A DNA stretch of 34,897 nucleotides from Phycisphaeraceae bacterium (GCA_028282685.1 JANQHK010000138.1:1-34897), one strand, 5' to 3'; counted from the stretch's first letter, positions 17,447 through 28,010 are shown. The notes: a model not told the origin generated them from the letters alone. Translations and numbers: made by a program.

Positions 17447-18583
17447 ATGCCTATGCAAACTGATTGCTGTCAGGCGGCATCGCGCGGCGGCGTGTCGGTC
17501 ATCATTCCAACGTATCAACGCGGATCCGTCCTGCGCTATTGCCTGACGGCATTTCTTGATCAACTGCGGGAGCAGGACGAAATCATTGTGGTCGTCGACG
17601 GCAGCACCGATGAAACCGAGCGGGTTCTTCGCGAATTCCAACCGCCGGTGCAAGTCCTGTTCCAGTCGAATGGCGGGCGCTCGGCCGCTGCCAACCGGGG
17701 CCTGGAGGCGGCGAGCCGGGAGTATGTCTGGGTCTTCGATGATGACGACATCCCGCTTCCCGGCGTGCTGGATCGTCTGGCACTGTTCCTTGATGATCGG
17801 TCGGGTCTGGATTTTGGCATCATTCCGTGGCAACGGGCAGTCCGGCCCGTCCCCGGGGGACCACCCACAGCCGACGGCTTCGTTTTTCAAATTCCCGACC
17901 TGAACCGCCGCGGGCCGTTGGCGCCGTTATTCGAGAGCAATTACATCGGCGGGGCATCGATGTTTGCCCGTCAGCGGATGTATCGCGAATCGGGAGTGTT
18001 TGATCCGCGCTACCTCCGTTCACAGGACTACCATCTCAACATCCGCGCCGCGCTGAACTGTTCGTTTGAGGTCGTTTGCGACGAACCCGGTTTCCTCTAC
18101 ACGATGCATGATTCCGACCGAGGCCCCGAACGCGAACGGTTTACCGTCGATATGATTCGGCGCAAATGGCTCCAGTACGATCAGATGTTGTACTTCGATC
18201 TGCTGGACGGCTTAGCGATCGATTATTTTGCCGAACCGAACACCCGTGGCGATGAACGCCTCGGCCTGGCCATGATCAACAAAGCCCGAACCGCCGCATC
18301 CAAGCACCTGCCTGATGCGTGCCTGGAATCCCTGATCGCCCGGTGCACCCGGCTGGAGAACCATGCATTAACATCTCGCGAGATACAGGCCGTACACGGC
18401 ATGATCGAAGTGGGGCAATGGTATGAGACCTCTTCACCCCTTCTGGAACCGGCATTCCTGGATTCGATCCGAGCGCTGCGCAAGCACGGACGGGCGGGCC
18501 GACAAATCGCACAGCAGGTATTGTCCGCAGAAAAACGAGCCCGAAAACGGGAACGGCGCCAGCGAAAAAAGGATACAAGATGA
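17447..18583 (+). CDS. Family 2 glycosyltransferase
   Basis: The N-terminal 120 residues form a GT-A domain: VSVIIPTYQRGSVLRYCL, then EIIVVVDGSTDETERVL, then SNGGRSAAANRGLEAASREYVWVFDDDDIPLPG, in which DDDD carries the nucleotide-sugar/metal site. Later SQDYHLNIRAAL resembles the ED-type catalytic-base region. The C-terminus (EKRARKRERRQRKKDTR) is strongly basic. ATG 17447 is preferred over the TTG at 17441; no strong ribosome site is seen. The gene starts 21 bp after the cyclase stop, so it may be co-transcribed with it; whether it glycosylates a hopanoid is speculation. Donor and acceptor are unknown. Confidence 0.85.
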   Translation: MPMQTDCCQAASRGGVSVIIPTYQRGSVLRYCLTAFLDQLREQDEIIVVVDGSTDETERVLREFQPPVQVLFQSNGGRSAAANRGLEAASREYVWVFDDDDIPLPGVLDRLALFLDDRSGLDFGIIPWQRAVRPVPGGPPTADGFVFQIPDLNRRGPLAPLFESNYIGGASMFARQRMYRESGVFDPRYLRSQDYHLNIRAALNCSFEVVCDEPGFLYTMHDSDRGPERERFTVDMIRRKWLQYDQMLYFDLLDGLAIDYFAEPNTRGDERLGLAMINKARTAASKHLPDACLESLIARCTRLENHALTSREIQAVHGMIEVGQWYETSSPLLEPAFLDSIRALRKHGRAGRQIAQQVLSAEKRARKRERRQRKKDTR

Positions 18584-18648
18584 TCAGTTCCCAAACCCTG
18601 GAGCGATCACAATCCAATCGCAGCAATTGAACCATGGAGTAATACACA

Positions 18649-19029
18649 TTACTCATCCCCATACAGGTCCGCCGATTCGCCTTTGCGCTTTTTCTCGGCG
18701 TAGCGCTTGAGCCAGTTTTCCCAGGTCTTGCCGTGCGCGGTGTCCTTGCCGGTGAACCGGAGTCGCGCGATGTCCGCGTACACCACGGTCTGTTTGTCGT
18801 TGCTTCCGGCCGGGAGCAGGCGAATGTAAGAATCGTCCAGACCTTGCCCGGCCTGGCGATCGAAAATGTAGCCGGTGATTTCGCGCCCGTCGTGCGTGGT
18901 GACGGTCACATCGCCGCGGTAGTCCAGGGCCTTGGCCAGCGCATCGAACAGCACGCCCGGCTCGGCGACATCGGGCACCCAGCCCTGCAACGATCCGTGG
19001 TCTCCGGGTTCGGTGGTCGGTTCGGTCAT
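18649..19029 (-). CDS. Small conserved-looking protein of unknown function
   Basis: The product is 126 residues when started at ATG 19029; a longer frame to 19080 lacks support. It is acidic at both ends and contains an SH3/Sm-like pattern, DVTVTTHDGREITGYIFDRQ, followed by DDSYIRLLPAG and TVVYADIARLRFTGKDTAHGKTWENWLKRY. That arrangement suggests a small beta-barrel with a helical tail. There is no signal peptide, so it is probably cytosolic. It is divergent from the AsmA-like gene, with 121 bp between the starts. I do not recognise a named family. Confidence 0.7.
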   Translation of the reverse strand: MTEPTTEPGDHGSLQGWVPDVAEPGVLFDALAKALDYRGDVTVTTHDGREITGYIFDRQAGQGLDDSYIRLLPAGSNDKQTVVYADIARLRFTGKDTAHGKTWENWLKRYAEKKRKGESADLYGDE

Positions 19030-19150
19030 GCCGCCATCATACGCCATCGCTCGGGATGATTCACGGTCTTGTCGCCACACTCTGGTCTCCCCGGCGCTGC
19101 GGGGATATCATGGTGGCGTACGAAACACTTCGACAATGAAAGGGAACACC

Positions 19151-20107
19151 ATGAAGACCATTATGAAATTGATTCTGGTTCTGATCGTCCTGGTGATCGT
19201 GGCGGCAGGCGTGGCCATCTGGCAGATCGATGCCCTGGCCAAGACCGCCATCGAGGAGGGCGGCACGTATGCCCTGGGCGTCGACACCACCGTCGACGAG
19301 GTCCATATCGGCCTGCTCCGCGGCGAGGCCTCGCTCAACGGACTCGGCGTGGCCAATCCCGCCGGCTATCCCGCCGAGCACAAACTGATGAACACCGGCG
19401 AATTTTCGGTACAGGTCGAGACCGGCACGCTGCGGGAGGATACTGTCGTCATTCCCGCCATCACGCTCGACGGGCTGGAAGTCCACCTCGATCGCAACGA
19501 CGGAAAATACAACGTGCAGGTGATCACCGACAACCTCAAGAAACTCGGCGGAGAAGACGAACCGAGCGAGGAACCGGAGGAAAAGAAACCCGGCAAGAAA
19601 TTCTTCGTCAAGAAGATCACCATCAAAAATGTCACGGGACATGTTGAACTGCCCACCGGCGTCAAGATCCCGATCAACATCAAGGAAATTACACCCTTCA
19701 CCAACATCAGTTCTGAGGAAGGCGTTCCGATGAGCAAACTCATCGGCCAGCTCTTCCCCGCAATCATGGGCTCGGTGGTCAGCGGCGTGGCTGAACTGCC
19801 GGGCGAAGTGGTGAACCTGCTCAAGAGCGACCTGGGCGGCGCGGCGGCGGCACTGGGCGGCAAAGCGACCGAACTGCTGAACCAGGGCTTCGAGGCCGGC
19901 GCTGAAAGTCTGAAAAACATCACGGAAAATCTGCCCGAGGGCGCCGGTCAAGTTATCGAAGACGTCCAGAAGAACGTCGGCGATACGCTGAAAGATATCA
20001 CCGACGGCGATAAGGATTCCGGGAACGGCGAGAAAAAAGACGATCCACTGAAGAAGATCGGCGAAGGGATCGGCGGCTTGCTCGGCGGCGACAAAGACAA
20101 GGAATAA
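19151..20107 (+). CDS. AsmA-like envelope protein
   Basis: The 318-residue product starts with one membrane anchor (LILVLIVLVIVAAGVAIW, residues about 7-24). This is followed by an AsmA-type N-terminal domain: LGVDTTVDEVHIGLLRGEASLNGLGVANPAGY and TVVIPAITLDGLEVHLDRNDGKYN. AsmA-family proteins tend to act in the envelope, often in lipid transport or membrane assembly. A charged linker (EDEPSEEPEEKKPGKK, about 137-152) separates it from a second domain, and the C-terminus is a low-complexity Gly/Lys/Asp tail. ATG 19151 has AAAGGGAA at a good distance; ATG 19136 is an alternative. A terminator follows 42 bp after the stop. Confidence 0.75.
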   Translation: MKTIMKLILVLIVLVIVAAGVAIWQIDALAKTAIEEGGTYALGVDTTVDEVHIGLLRGEASLNGLGVANPAGYPAEHKLMNTGEFSVQVETGTLREDTVVIPAITLDGLEVHLDRNDGKYNVQVITDNLKKLGGEDEPSEEPEEKKPGKKFFVKKITIKNVTGHVELPTGVKIPINIKEITPFTNISSEEGVPMSKLIGQLFPAIMGSVVSGVAELPGEVVNLLKSDLGGAAAALGGKATELLNQGFEAGAESLKNITENLPEGAGQVIEDVQKNVGDTLKDITDGDKDSGNGEKKDDPLKKIGEGIGGLLGGDKDKE

Positions 20108-20149
20108 CCGCGTCGACGCATAATCGTCAACCCACCCCAACACACCACA

Positions 20150-20172
20150 CCCCGTCGCGCGGCGGGGTTTTT
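20150..20172 (+). terminator. Rho-independent terminator after the AsmA-like gene
   Basis: Stem CCCCGTC with GGCGGGG (20150-20156 and 20161-20167, one G.U pair), loop GCGC, then five T at 20168-20172. Confidence 0.88.
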
Positions 20173-20215
20173 CTGTTACTGACAACCGGGAGCTGAAAAC
20201 TGTAAACTACGAATC

Positions 20216-21067
20216 ATGAAGTACCGGCTTCTCGCACTCGATCTCGACGGCACGTTGTTCGGACCCAACGGTCGCATCAGCCCGGCGAATCTGGATGCGG
20301 TTAAACGAGCCGAGCAGGCCGGGATCATGATCGCGTTATGCACCGGGCGCGGGTGGAACGAATCGCAACCGGCCGTGCGTCAGCTCGGACGCGCCGGACC
20401 GATGGTCCTGGCCAACGGCGCCATGGTCTGCGATCCGACGACGGGCCAGACGCTTCACCGGGCGGAACTGGAACCGCACCTGGCGTTGGAGATCGTCGAA
20501 TACCTGGATGCGGGGCCCGACGCCGTGCTGGTCCTGATGGACCCGGAACCGACCGGCCTGGATTACCTGGTGACCAGTCCGCAGTTGATGACGGCCAACA
20601 CGCTCTGGTGGTTCGGCCAGATCGACGCCCGCATCAAGACCATCGACCGTCCCACCGTCCGGGACATGCACCATGCGCTGCGCGTGGGAATCGTCGGCCC
20701 GTCGGGACGCATGCCGAAACTGGCCCGGGCCGTGAGGCAGCGTTTCGGCAGCGGCGTGTTTGTTCAGCATTTTTCGGCCGTCAAACAGGATGACGAGGAC
20801 GTGCACATCCTGGAGGTGTTTGCCGAGGGGGTGAGCAAGTGGGCCGGGGTGCGCTGGCTGGCGGATATCCACGGCATCACCGCCGATCAAATCGTCGCTA
20901 TCGGCGATGAAATCAACGATTTACAGCTGATCACGCAAGTCGGATGCGGGGTCGCGATGGCCAATGCCGTCGAACCGATCCGCCATGCCGCCGACTGCCA
21001 CACCCTCTCCAACGCCGAGGACGGCGTAGCCCACGCCGTGGACCAAATTCTCGCCGGAAAGTGGTAA
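20216..21067 (+). CDS. Cof-type HAD-IIB phosphatase
   Basis: The 283-residue cytosolic protein is a haloacid dehalogenase superfamily hydrolase that should remove phosphate from a small phosphorylated metabolite. Motif I is LDLDGTLFG (D9 nucleophile and D11 acid/base), motif II is IALCTGRG, motif III supplies K in the GVSKWAGVRWLA segment, and motif IV is AIGDEINDLQLI. The C2B cap domain lies between motifs II and III (about 80-195). The final GVAMANAVEPIRHAADCHTLSNAEDGVAHAV is typical of Cof proteins. It stands alone after a terminator. The substrate is unknown. Confidence 0.92.
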   Translation: MKYRLLALDLDGTLFGPNGRISPANLDAVKRAEQAGIMIALCTGRGWNESQPAVRQLGRAGPMVLANGAMVCDPTTGQTLHRAELEPHLALEIVEYLDAGPDAVLVLMDPEPTGLDYLVTSPQLMTANTLWWFGQIDARIKTIDRPTVRDMHHALRVGIVGPSGRMPKLARAVRQRFGSGVFVQHFSAVKQDDEDVHILEVFAEGVSKWAGVRWLADIHGITADQIVAIGDEINDLQLITQVGCGVAMANAVEPIRHAADCHTLSNAEDGVAHAVDQILAGKW

Positions 21068-21126
21068 AACCTTGCCCGAAGACGTATTTCCACTGTTCGC
21101 GCGTCAATTATTTACATATTTTTGTC

Positions 21127-21155
21127 TTGCATAATCCGCAGCGATGGTGTAAATT
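21127..21155 (+). promoter_or_regulatory. Possible promoter of the first PEP-CTERM gene
   Basis: TTGCAT (21127-21132) and TAAATT (21150-21155) are 17 bp apart in an AT-rich stretch about 115 bp before the gene. No sigma-54 site of the kind linked to some exosortase systems was seen. Confidence 0.35.
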
Positions 21156-21269
21156 AATATTGTTGAGAGAGAGGTCCACCTTTACATGTTTGTGGGACCT
21201 CGCGGAGTGACAAGAGAGACCAGCGGTGTTGCAATGCGCAATGCCCGGAACCGAGAGAGGGAACTGACC

Positions 21270-22040
21270 GTGCGTAATTTCCTGCGTTTATTCGCCGTTG
21301 CAGTCGTGATGTGGATGTTCACTGCCCCGGCGCATGCCTTCCTGATAACATTCGACGGCCTGACCCCCACGAACGATACCGTGGCCAACGGTTTAACCGT
21401 GCGCAACGGCTTCTATGACACGCTCCCGGTGACCGTGGGCGATGTGAACTTGTCCTTTTATCGTTTCTTCGGTGGCAAGTTCGATCTGGTCGACAACACG
21501 ATTTCCACGCAGACCGGAAAGATCGACCCCGACACGCTGGAAAATCATTTCGGTGCGGTCAGTCTCGATCCGTTCTACGACACCACCAACGACCCGTTCG
21601 TCATGAGTTTCGATCACGACATCAGCACGGTCTCGTTCCTGTTCGGGGATTTTGGCGAAGACGTGGACAACATGTGGGTTTATCTCTTTGCTGAAGAAAA
21701 TCCGGATATTACGGATTCCGATACCGTGCCGCTGGCGGTCCAGGCCAACGTTCTGGCGTCGCAGCCCGACCGCCGATGGACCCAAGAGCGCTTTACGCTG
21801 ACCAGCGAGACGCCCTTCCGCAGCGTGGTCTTCATCGCCGGCAACGATGATTTCGACGTCTACATCGACCGCATCTTCTTCTCGTTCGCCGAGCTGAGCG
21901 ACGAAGAGGTCGAAGAGCTGGGCATGATCCTGGACGATCCGACGAATCAGGGCGATACCCTCAGGATCGTTCCCGAGCCGATCACGCTGGCGCTTCTCGG
22001 CCTGGGCGGTTTGGCGCTGGCGCGCCGTCGCAAGGCGTAA
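21270..22040 (+). CDS. PEP-CTERM sorting-domain protein 1
   Basis: The 256-residue product has a signal peptide (FLRLFAVAVVMWMFTAPAHA), a beta-rich body with FLITFDGLTP at its start, and a C-terminal sorting signal: VPEPITLALLGLGGLALARRRKA. Proteins with this tail are cut and anchored or released by an exosortase/EpsH-like enzyme, which is not in the window. The GTG at 21270 gives a compact signal peptide and has AGGGA 7 nt upstream; ATG starts at 21186 and 21234 would add polar residues before it. An acidic stretch (DEEVEELGMILDDP) precedes the tail. Function is unknown. Confidence 0.85.
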   Translation: MRNFLRLFAVAVVMWMFTAPAHAFLITFDGLTPTNDTVANGLTVRNGFYDTLPVTVGDVNLSFYRFFGGKFDLVDNTISTQTGKIDPDTLENHFGAVSLDPFYDTTNDPFVMSFDHDISTVSFLFGDFGEDVDNMWVYLFAEENPDITDSDTVPLAVQANVLASQPDRRWTQERFTLTSETPFRSVVFIAGNDDFDVYIDRIFFSFAELSDEEVEELGMILDDPTNQGDTLRIVPEPITLALLGLGGLALARRRKA

Positions 22041-22090
22041 TTGCAGGACCGGTTCCGAGTCCTGCGGCATTTTCAGGTTTTCCCGGCAAG
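22041..22090 (+). repeat. 50-bp hairpin module, copy 1
   Basis: A stem GCAGGAC (22043-22049) with GTCCTGC (22059-22065) and a 9-nt loop begins immediately after the PEP-CTERM 1 stop, followed by GGCATTTTCAGGTTTTCC. The same 50 bp recur at 22938-22987 with one base changed, in the loop. It may be a weak terminator or mRNA-stabilising hairpin. Confidence 0.8.
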
Positions 22091-22211
22091 TGTGTGGTTT
22101 TCTTTAAGCAACGAACAACGATTCAGATCAATCGAATCTCAGAAAAAACAGGAGATGCTCAACCAGAACGGCCTTGTAGAGAACGATAAAACCCAAGAAA
22201 GGAGCCTTGAA

Positions 22212-22937
22212 ATGAAACGTACGATCGTCACTTTTTCCGCTGCTGCGCTATTGGCAGTCGCCGGCGCCAACGCCAACGCAGGTGTTTTCAACTGGCTTGG
22301 TAGTGTTGCGGGTACCATCCATGGCACCAACTATGACGCCGGCAACCCGTTTGGAAATGCTACCGCCGACCAGGTGAACTTCACCAGCGGCGGCCTCAGC
22401 ACCAATTCCGGCAGCTACGGCCTCGAAGGCATCGACACCTACAATCTGTCGGGCACTGCCCAGTTGCTCAACTGGAATTCAGGAAAAAACATCCGTGGCT
22501 TTGGCGCCACAATCAATGTCTCGGGCAATGCGGTCACCGCCGCGCCCATGTTTAGAGAAGCTACGATCAATCTCAATGGCACCGGCAGCCACATCGCTCG
22601 TAGCGGCACAGGTAACCACTTCCGTGACTCGACCGTTAACTTCGCTACGGGTTGGACCGGGTCGATCTTCTTCTCGGGCTATGCCAGCACCACTGCGGTC
22701 ACCGACTGGATGGACACCGGAAACGGCTCCAACAAGCTGTTCCTCGATAGCACCGCCCTGACCAGCAGTGACCTGGGCACCAAGTTCCTGCTCAATTACG
22801 TTGGGGCCGGCGGGGGGCCGACTCTCGCCTCAGGTGACAAAAGCGGCGTTTTCCTGACCTTGGTTCCCGAGCCGGCCTCGTTGGCGTTGCTCGGTCTCGG
22901 CGGCCTGATGATGGTCCGCCGTCGTCGCAAGGCGTGA
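22212..22937 (+). CDS. PEP-CTERM sorting-domain protein 2
   Basis: The 241-residue product has a clear signal peptide (MKRTIVTFSAAALLAVAGAN, cleavage near ANA-GV). Its body is rich in Gly, Asn, Ser and Thr, and its tail [24 protein letters not shown] is a textbook sorting signal. AAGGAG lies about 8 nt before the ATG. An in-frame extension to an ATG at 22154 is open but adds a charged stretch before the signal, so the shorter start is preferred. The 50-bp hairpin module follows the stop. The low-complexity body suggests a surface or matrix protein; no enzyme motif is visible. Confidence 0.87.
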   Translation: MKRTIVTFSAAALLAVAGANANAGVFNWLGSVAGTIHGTNYDAGNPFGNATADQVNFTSGGLSTNSGSYGLEGIDTYNLSGTAQLLNWNSGKNIRGFGATINVSGNAVTAAPMFREATINLNGTGSHIARSGTGNHFRDSTVNFATGWTGSIFFSGYASTTAVTDWMDTGNGSNKLFLDSTALTSSDLGTKFLLNYVGAGGGPTLASGDKSGVFLTLVPEPASLALLGLGGLMMVRRRRKA

Positions 22938-22987
22938 TTGCAGGACCGGTTCCGCGTCCTGCGGCATTTTCAGGTTTTCCCGGCAAG
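22938..22987 (+). repeat. 50-bp hairpin module, copy 2
   Basis: Identical to copy 1 except for one loop base. The stem is 22940-22946 with 22956-22962, again directly after a PEP-CTERM gene. Confidence 0.8.
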
Positions 22988-23042
22988 CCCGCGGTTTTCT
23001 TAAAAGGGACGCAGCAAAGTCAGCGAAAGGAGACATCCGGAT

Positions 23043-23138
23043 ATGAGAAGACCGAACCCGCAAATCGAATTGGCCATCGGTAACTCGACCAAAAACGATC
23101 TTGTAAAGACGGAACACCTGAAAGGAAGTTCGACATGA
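23043..23138 (+). CDS. Possible 31-codon leader ORF before PEP-CTERM 3
   Basis: ATG 23043 is preceded by AAAGGAG about 10 nt upstream. The frame runs 31 codons to a TGA that overlaps the next gene's start as ATGA. The peptide (MRRPNPQIELAIGNSTKND and on) is not recognisable. Its middle, NSTKNDLVKTE, resembles the text LNQNGLVEND encoded before PEP-CTERM 2, so the nucleotide leader may be what is conserved. It may be translated and couple initiation, or simply be untranslated leader. Confidence 0.35.
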   Translation: MRRPNPQIELAIGNSTKNDLVKTEHLKGSST

Positions 23139-23935
23139 AAAACACAACCCTCGTCATTTTAACTGTCGTTCTGTTCGCAGGCACGGCCAATGCCGTCGTT
23201 CTCACCTCGTCCGCACTGGATGGAAATGATGTCGATTACGGCGGCGGAGGAGGTATCTTCTCCGGCGCATCGGGAGCCGGGGTGGCCGTCGGCACAGTCA
23301 CCACCACGGTCGTCTCGAATCCGGGCAGCGGATCGTCGCACAGCGGCACCCAGACGGTCAAGCTCCGCGCCGTGGACGCGGCCAACGGCATGGACCTGAC
23401 CTATGATCTCAACTTCACGCCCTTTACGATCGACACCAACGACGGAAACGCCATTGTCGATGAGCAAACACGCATCAACGGGTTTGCAACGGTCAATAGC
23501 ACCGGCGGCAGTCAAGAGAGAGAGAACACCGCGTTACTGCCGCGCGGTGACGGCTCGACCGATATTGAGTTTTTCCGCGTGACCGTCGACAATGTGATCA
23601 ACAGCGGCGCGACCACGTTTTTCCTCCAAGGGGTCACCCAACTCCGGTTTAACGCCCTCAGCGGTATCGAGATCCAAGACTTCAATGACGGCGGTGCAGT
23701 ACTCGCCTCCGGTGGCGTGGTTCCTGCTGTTCTTCAGGATGACGATCTCACCCTGAGTAGCCCCTCCGTCGCGTTTGATATTGTTGCAACCGCAGACGAC
23801 ACGACTGGGCCTAGAAGGAATTTTGAAAACCGCTGGGAAGGTGTCGCGGTGCAGTTCACCGACGTTCCCGAGCCGGCCTCGTTGGCCCTGCTCGGCATCG
23901 GCGGCCTGATGATGATCCGTCGTCGAAAGGCGTAA
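23135..23935 (+). CDS. PEP-CTERM sorting-domain protein 3
   Basis: The 266-residue product has a signal peptide ([20 protein letters not shown]), a beta-rich, Gly/Thr/Asp-rich body and the sorting tail [32 protein letters not shown] lies about 6 nt before the ATG. Its tail is nearly the same as that of PEP-CTERM 2, while the bodies show no obvious similarity, so the tail rather than the whole gene is shared. Instead of the 50-bp hairpin module it is followed by a strong bidirectional terminator. No exosortase is present nearby. Confidence 0.87.
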   Translation: MKNTTLVILTVVLFAGTANAVVLTSSALDGNDVDYGGGGGIFSGASGAGVAVGTVTTTVVSNPGSGSSHSGTQTVKLRAVDAANGMDLTYDLNFTPFTIDTNDGNAIVDEQTRINGFATVNSTGGSQERENTALLPRGDGSTDIEFFRVTVDNVINSGATTFFLQGVTQLRFNALSGIEIQDFNDGGAVLASGGVVPAVLQDDDLTLSSPSVAFDIVATADDTTGPRRNFENRWEGVAVQFTDVPEPASLALLGIGGLMMIRRRKA

Positions 23936-23965
23936 ACCGCATCGCACATGATCGAACACGACACG

Positions 23966-23990
23966 CCCCGCCGCGGACGGCGGGGTTTTT

Positions 23991-23992
<2 letters not shown>
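23966..23992. terminator. Terminator shared by PEP-CTERM 3 and uvrB
   Basis: A perfect 8-bp stem, CCCCGCCG (23966-23973) with CGGCGGGG (23978-23985), loop CGGA, is followed by seven T. It lies between convergent genes and its T run touches the uvrB stop codon. The plus-strand direction is the clear one; no good A run is seen for minus-strand use. Confidence 0.88.
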
Positions 23993-26066
<2,074 letters not shown>

Positions 26067-26400
26067 GGGCCCATTCTACACGCCCCGACGCATCGTCAGA
26101 CAGTCGCCGGCGGCCTGTGGCTCATCCCGCTGTGAAAATCACAGCACACAACCGGTCGTGCACAAAACATAGGCACCGATCAAATCCAAACCTTCATGTG
26201 CCTATTGTGCGCGCATGGTTTTTGGCGTCGATGGCATTCGCTTCCGCCCCAAACATGCGTTATAAGTGCCGATTCGCCGTAGGTCGGCCTGTGAATCGAC
26301 GATTGAGCCGCATGGCACAGGGATTGCATCGGCACTGGCGGACAACGTGTATCCACAGTGAGACGAACCGAACCCAGATACCCCCAAGGAGCATTATTCG
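26067..26400 (+). promoter_or_regulatory. glnA control region with inverted repeats
   Basis: This 334-bp divergent region between uvrB and glnA holds no gene. Besides the sigma-54 site it has three inverted repeats: GCTGTGA-AAA-TCACAGC (26129-26145), ATAGGCAC with GTGCCTAT (26169-26176 and 26198-26205), and CGATTC/GAATCG around 26270-26298. Their position 115-200 bp upstream of the sigma-54 site would suit an enhancer-binding activator of the NtrC type; that role is inference. Confidence 0.55.
26313..26329 (+). promoter_or_regulatory. Sigma-54 promoter of glnA
   Basis: TGGCACAGGGATTGCAT matches the -24/-12 consensus TGGCAC-N5-TTGCA, with the invariant GG and GC separated by exactly 10 bp. 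Transcription would start near 26340, about 60 nt before the glnA ATG. Sigma-54 control of glnA is well established in other bacteria. Confidence 0.78.
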
Positions 26401-27816
26401 ATGAGCCCCAAAGACGTCATTGCCCTGGCCAAGGAAAAGGGATGCAAGATCCTCGATCTGCGTTTCATGGACTTCCCCGGCATGTGGCAGAATACCAGCT
26501 ACCCCATTTCCGAATTGACCGAGGACTGCTTTGAGGACGGCTTCGGGTTCGACGGCTCGTCGATCCGCGGCTGGCAGGCCATCAACGAATCCGACATGCT
26601 GCTGATGCCCCAGCCCGAGACGGCCTTCATCGATCCGTTCCTCGCCGTGCCCACGCTCTGCCTGATCTGCAACATCGCCGACCCGGTCACCAAGCAGGAC
26701 TACACCCGCGATCCCCGCAACATCGCCAAGAAGGCCTGCGAATACATGACCAAGACCGGCATTGCCGACACCTGCTACATCGGGCCGGAAGCGGAGTTCT
26801 TCGTCTTTGATGACATCCGCTACAACAACAACGAACACGAATCCTACTACCACATCGATTCGCAGGAAGCGGTGTGGAACACCGGCCGCGCCGAAGAAGG
26901 CGGAAACAAGGGTTACAAGATTCGCTACAAGGAAGGTTACTTCCCCGTCCCCCCCACCGACACCCTGATGGACCTGCGCACCGAGATGGTGCTGAAGATG
27001 ATCGAGTGCGGGCTGGACGTTGAATGTCACCACCACGAAGTGGCGACCGGCGGCCAATGTGAAATCGACATGCGTTTTGCCCCGTTGCTCGACATGGGCG
27101 ACAAGATGATGAAATACAAGTACGTGGTGAAGAACTGCGCCATGAAGGCGGGCAAGACCGCCACGTTCATGCCCAAGCCACTCTACAACGACAACGGCTC
27201 CGGCATGCACACGCACATCTCGCTGTGGAAAGGCGGCGAGCCGCTCTTCGCCGGCACCGGCTACGCCGGCCTGAGCGACATGGCCATGCACGCCATGGGC
27301 GGCATTCTCAAGCACGCCGCGGCCATCATCGCCTTCACCAACCCCTCCACCAACAGCTTCAAGCGACTGGTGCCCGGCTTTGAAGCCCCGGTGAACCTGG
27401 CCTACTCGCAGCGCAACCGCTCCGCTGCCCTGCGTATCCCGATGTACTCGCCCTCACCCAAGGCCAAACGCATCGAGTTCCGCTGCCCCGACCCCACCGC
27501 CAACCCCTACCTGGCCTTCAGCGCCCTGCTCATGGCCGCGCTCGACGGCATCGAGAACAAGATCGACCCCGGCTCGGCCCTCGACGTCAACATCTACGAC
27601 CTGTCGCCCGAAGAAGCAGCCAACGTGCCCACCACGCCCGGCTCGCTCGAAGAAGCCCTGGTCTCGCTCGACGAGGACCACGAGTTCCTGCTCAAGGGTT
27701 CGGTCTTCACGCCCGACGTCATCGAGACCTGGATCGACTACAAGATGGAGAACGAGGTCAACGCCATCAAGCTCCGCCCGCATCCTCATGAGTTCATGAT
27801 GTACTACGACATTTGA
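26401..27816 (+). CDS. glnA: Glutamine synthetase, type I
   Basis: The dodecameric cytosolic enzyme joins ammonia to glutamate with ATP. The 471-residue product shows the GS beta-grasp segment [20 protein letters not shown], the ATP-site [45 protein letters not shown] and [17 protein letters not shown]. Near the C-terminus [10 protein letters not shown] supplies Y399 at the place of the adenylylated Tyr397 of E. coli, so regulation by a GlnE-type adenylyltransferase is expected. AAGGAG lies 10 nt before the ATG. Transcription probably comes from the sigma-54 site upstream and ends at the terminator near 27979. An ACT-domain gene that may belong to the same control circuit lies beyond the CRISPR locus. 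Confidence 0.97.
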   Translation: MSPKDVIALAKEKGCKILDLRFMDFPGMWQNTSYPISELTEDCFEDGFGFDGSSIRGWQAINESDMLLMPQPETAFIDPFLAVPTLCLICNIADPVTKQDYTRDPRNIAKKACEYMTKTGIADTCYIGPEAEFFVFDDIRYNNNEHESYYHIDSQEAVWNTGRAEEGGNKGYKIRYKEGYFPVPPTDTLMDLRTEMVLKMIECGLDVECHHHEVATGGQCEIDMRFAPLLDMGDKMMKYKYVVKNCAMKAGKTATFMPKPLYNDNGSGMHTHISLWKGGEPLFAGTGYAGLSDMAMHAMGGILKHAAAIIAFTNPSTNSFKRLVPGFEAPVNLAYSQRNRSAALRIPMYSPSPKAKRIEFRCPDPTANPYLAFSALLMAALDGIENKIDPGSALDVNIYDLSPEEAANVPTTPGSLEEALVSLDEDHEFLLKGSVFTPDVIETWIDYKMENEVNAIKLRPHPHEFMMYYDI

Positions 27817-27860
27817 TCGTGTGTGATGCGTGATTTTGTAAGGTGGGGATGACCTCCGTC

Positions 27861-27880
27861 ATTCCCGCGCAGGCGGGAAT
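27861..27880. repeat. REP-like palindrome ATTCCCGC/GCGGGAAT
   Basis: A perfect 8-bp inverted repeat with a 4-nt loop. The form ATTCCC-N8-GGGAAT equals the dRS3-type palindrome known from Neisseria, and similar intergenic palindromes occur in many bacteria. It lies just before the octamer tract after glnA. Confidence 0.6.
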
Positions 27881-27885
27881 CCAGT

Positions 27886-27977
27886 GGATCGGTTGATCGG
27901 TTTAATGGTTGACCGGTCAAGCCGGACTTGAGCATAGTCGAAGGACGACGAAGGTCCGGATGAAAACCCGAATTCCC
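27886..27977. repeat. Composite intergenic repeat, copy 2
   Basis: Octamers GGTTGATC, GGTTTAAT, GGTTGACC (27891-27914) are followed by a region like that of the copy at 9753: AAGCC-GG, TTGAG, ACGAA, CCGG, AAACCCG and ATTCC in the same order. Here the outer stem is CCGGAC (27922-27927) with GTCCGG (27954-27959), and it includes CTTGAGCATAGTCGAAGG, a string typical of REP-like elements. Confidence 0.55.
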
Positions 27978-27978
27978 C

Positions 27979-28010
27979 AAAGCCCACCCCATCGCCGCGG
28001 GTGGGCTTTT
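27979..28010 (+). terminator. Rho-independent terminator after glnA
   Basis: A perfect 11-bp stem, AAAGCCCACCC (27979-27989) with GGGTGGGCTTT (27999-28009), loop of 9 nt, ends in a T run. It separates glnA from the CRISPR locus; the A/T ends would let it work in both directions. Confidence 0.88.

Noticed and set aside
15425-17890. An 821-codon minus-strand open frame
   Set aside because: Antisense to squalene-hopene cyclase, whose motifs are unmistakable; composition is typical of a shadow frame. Similar long frames opposite uvrB, mutS and sucC were rejected for the same reason.
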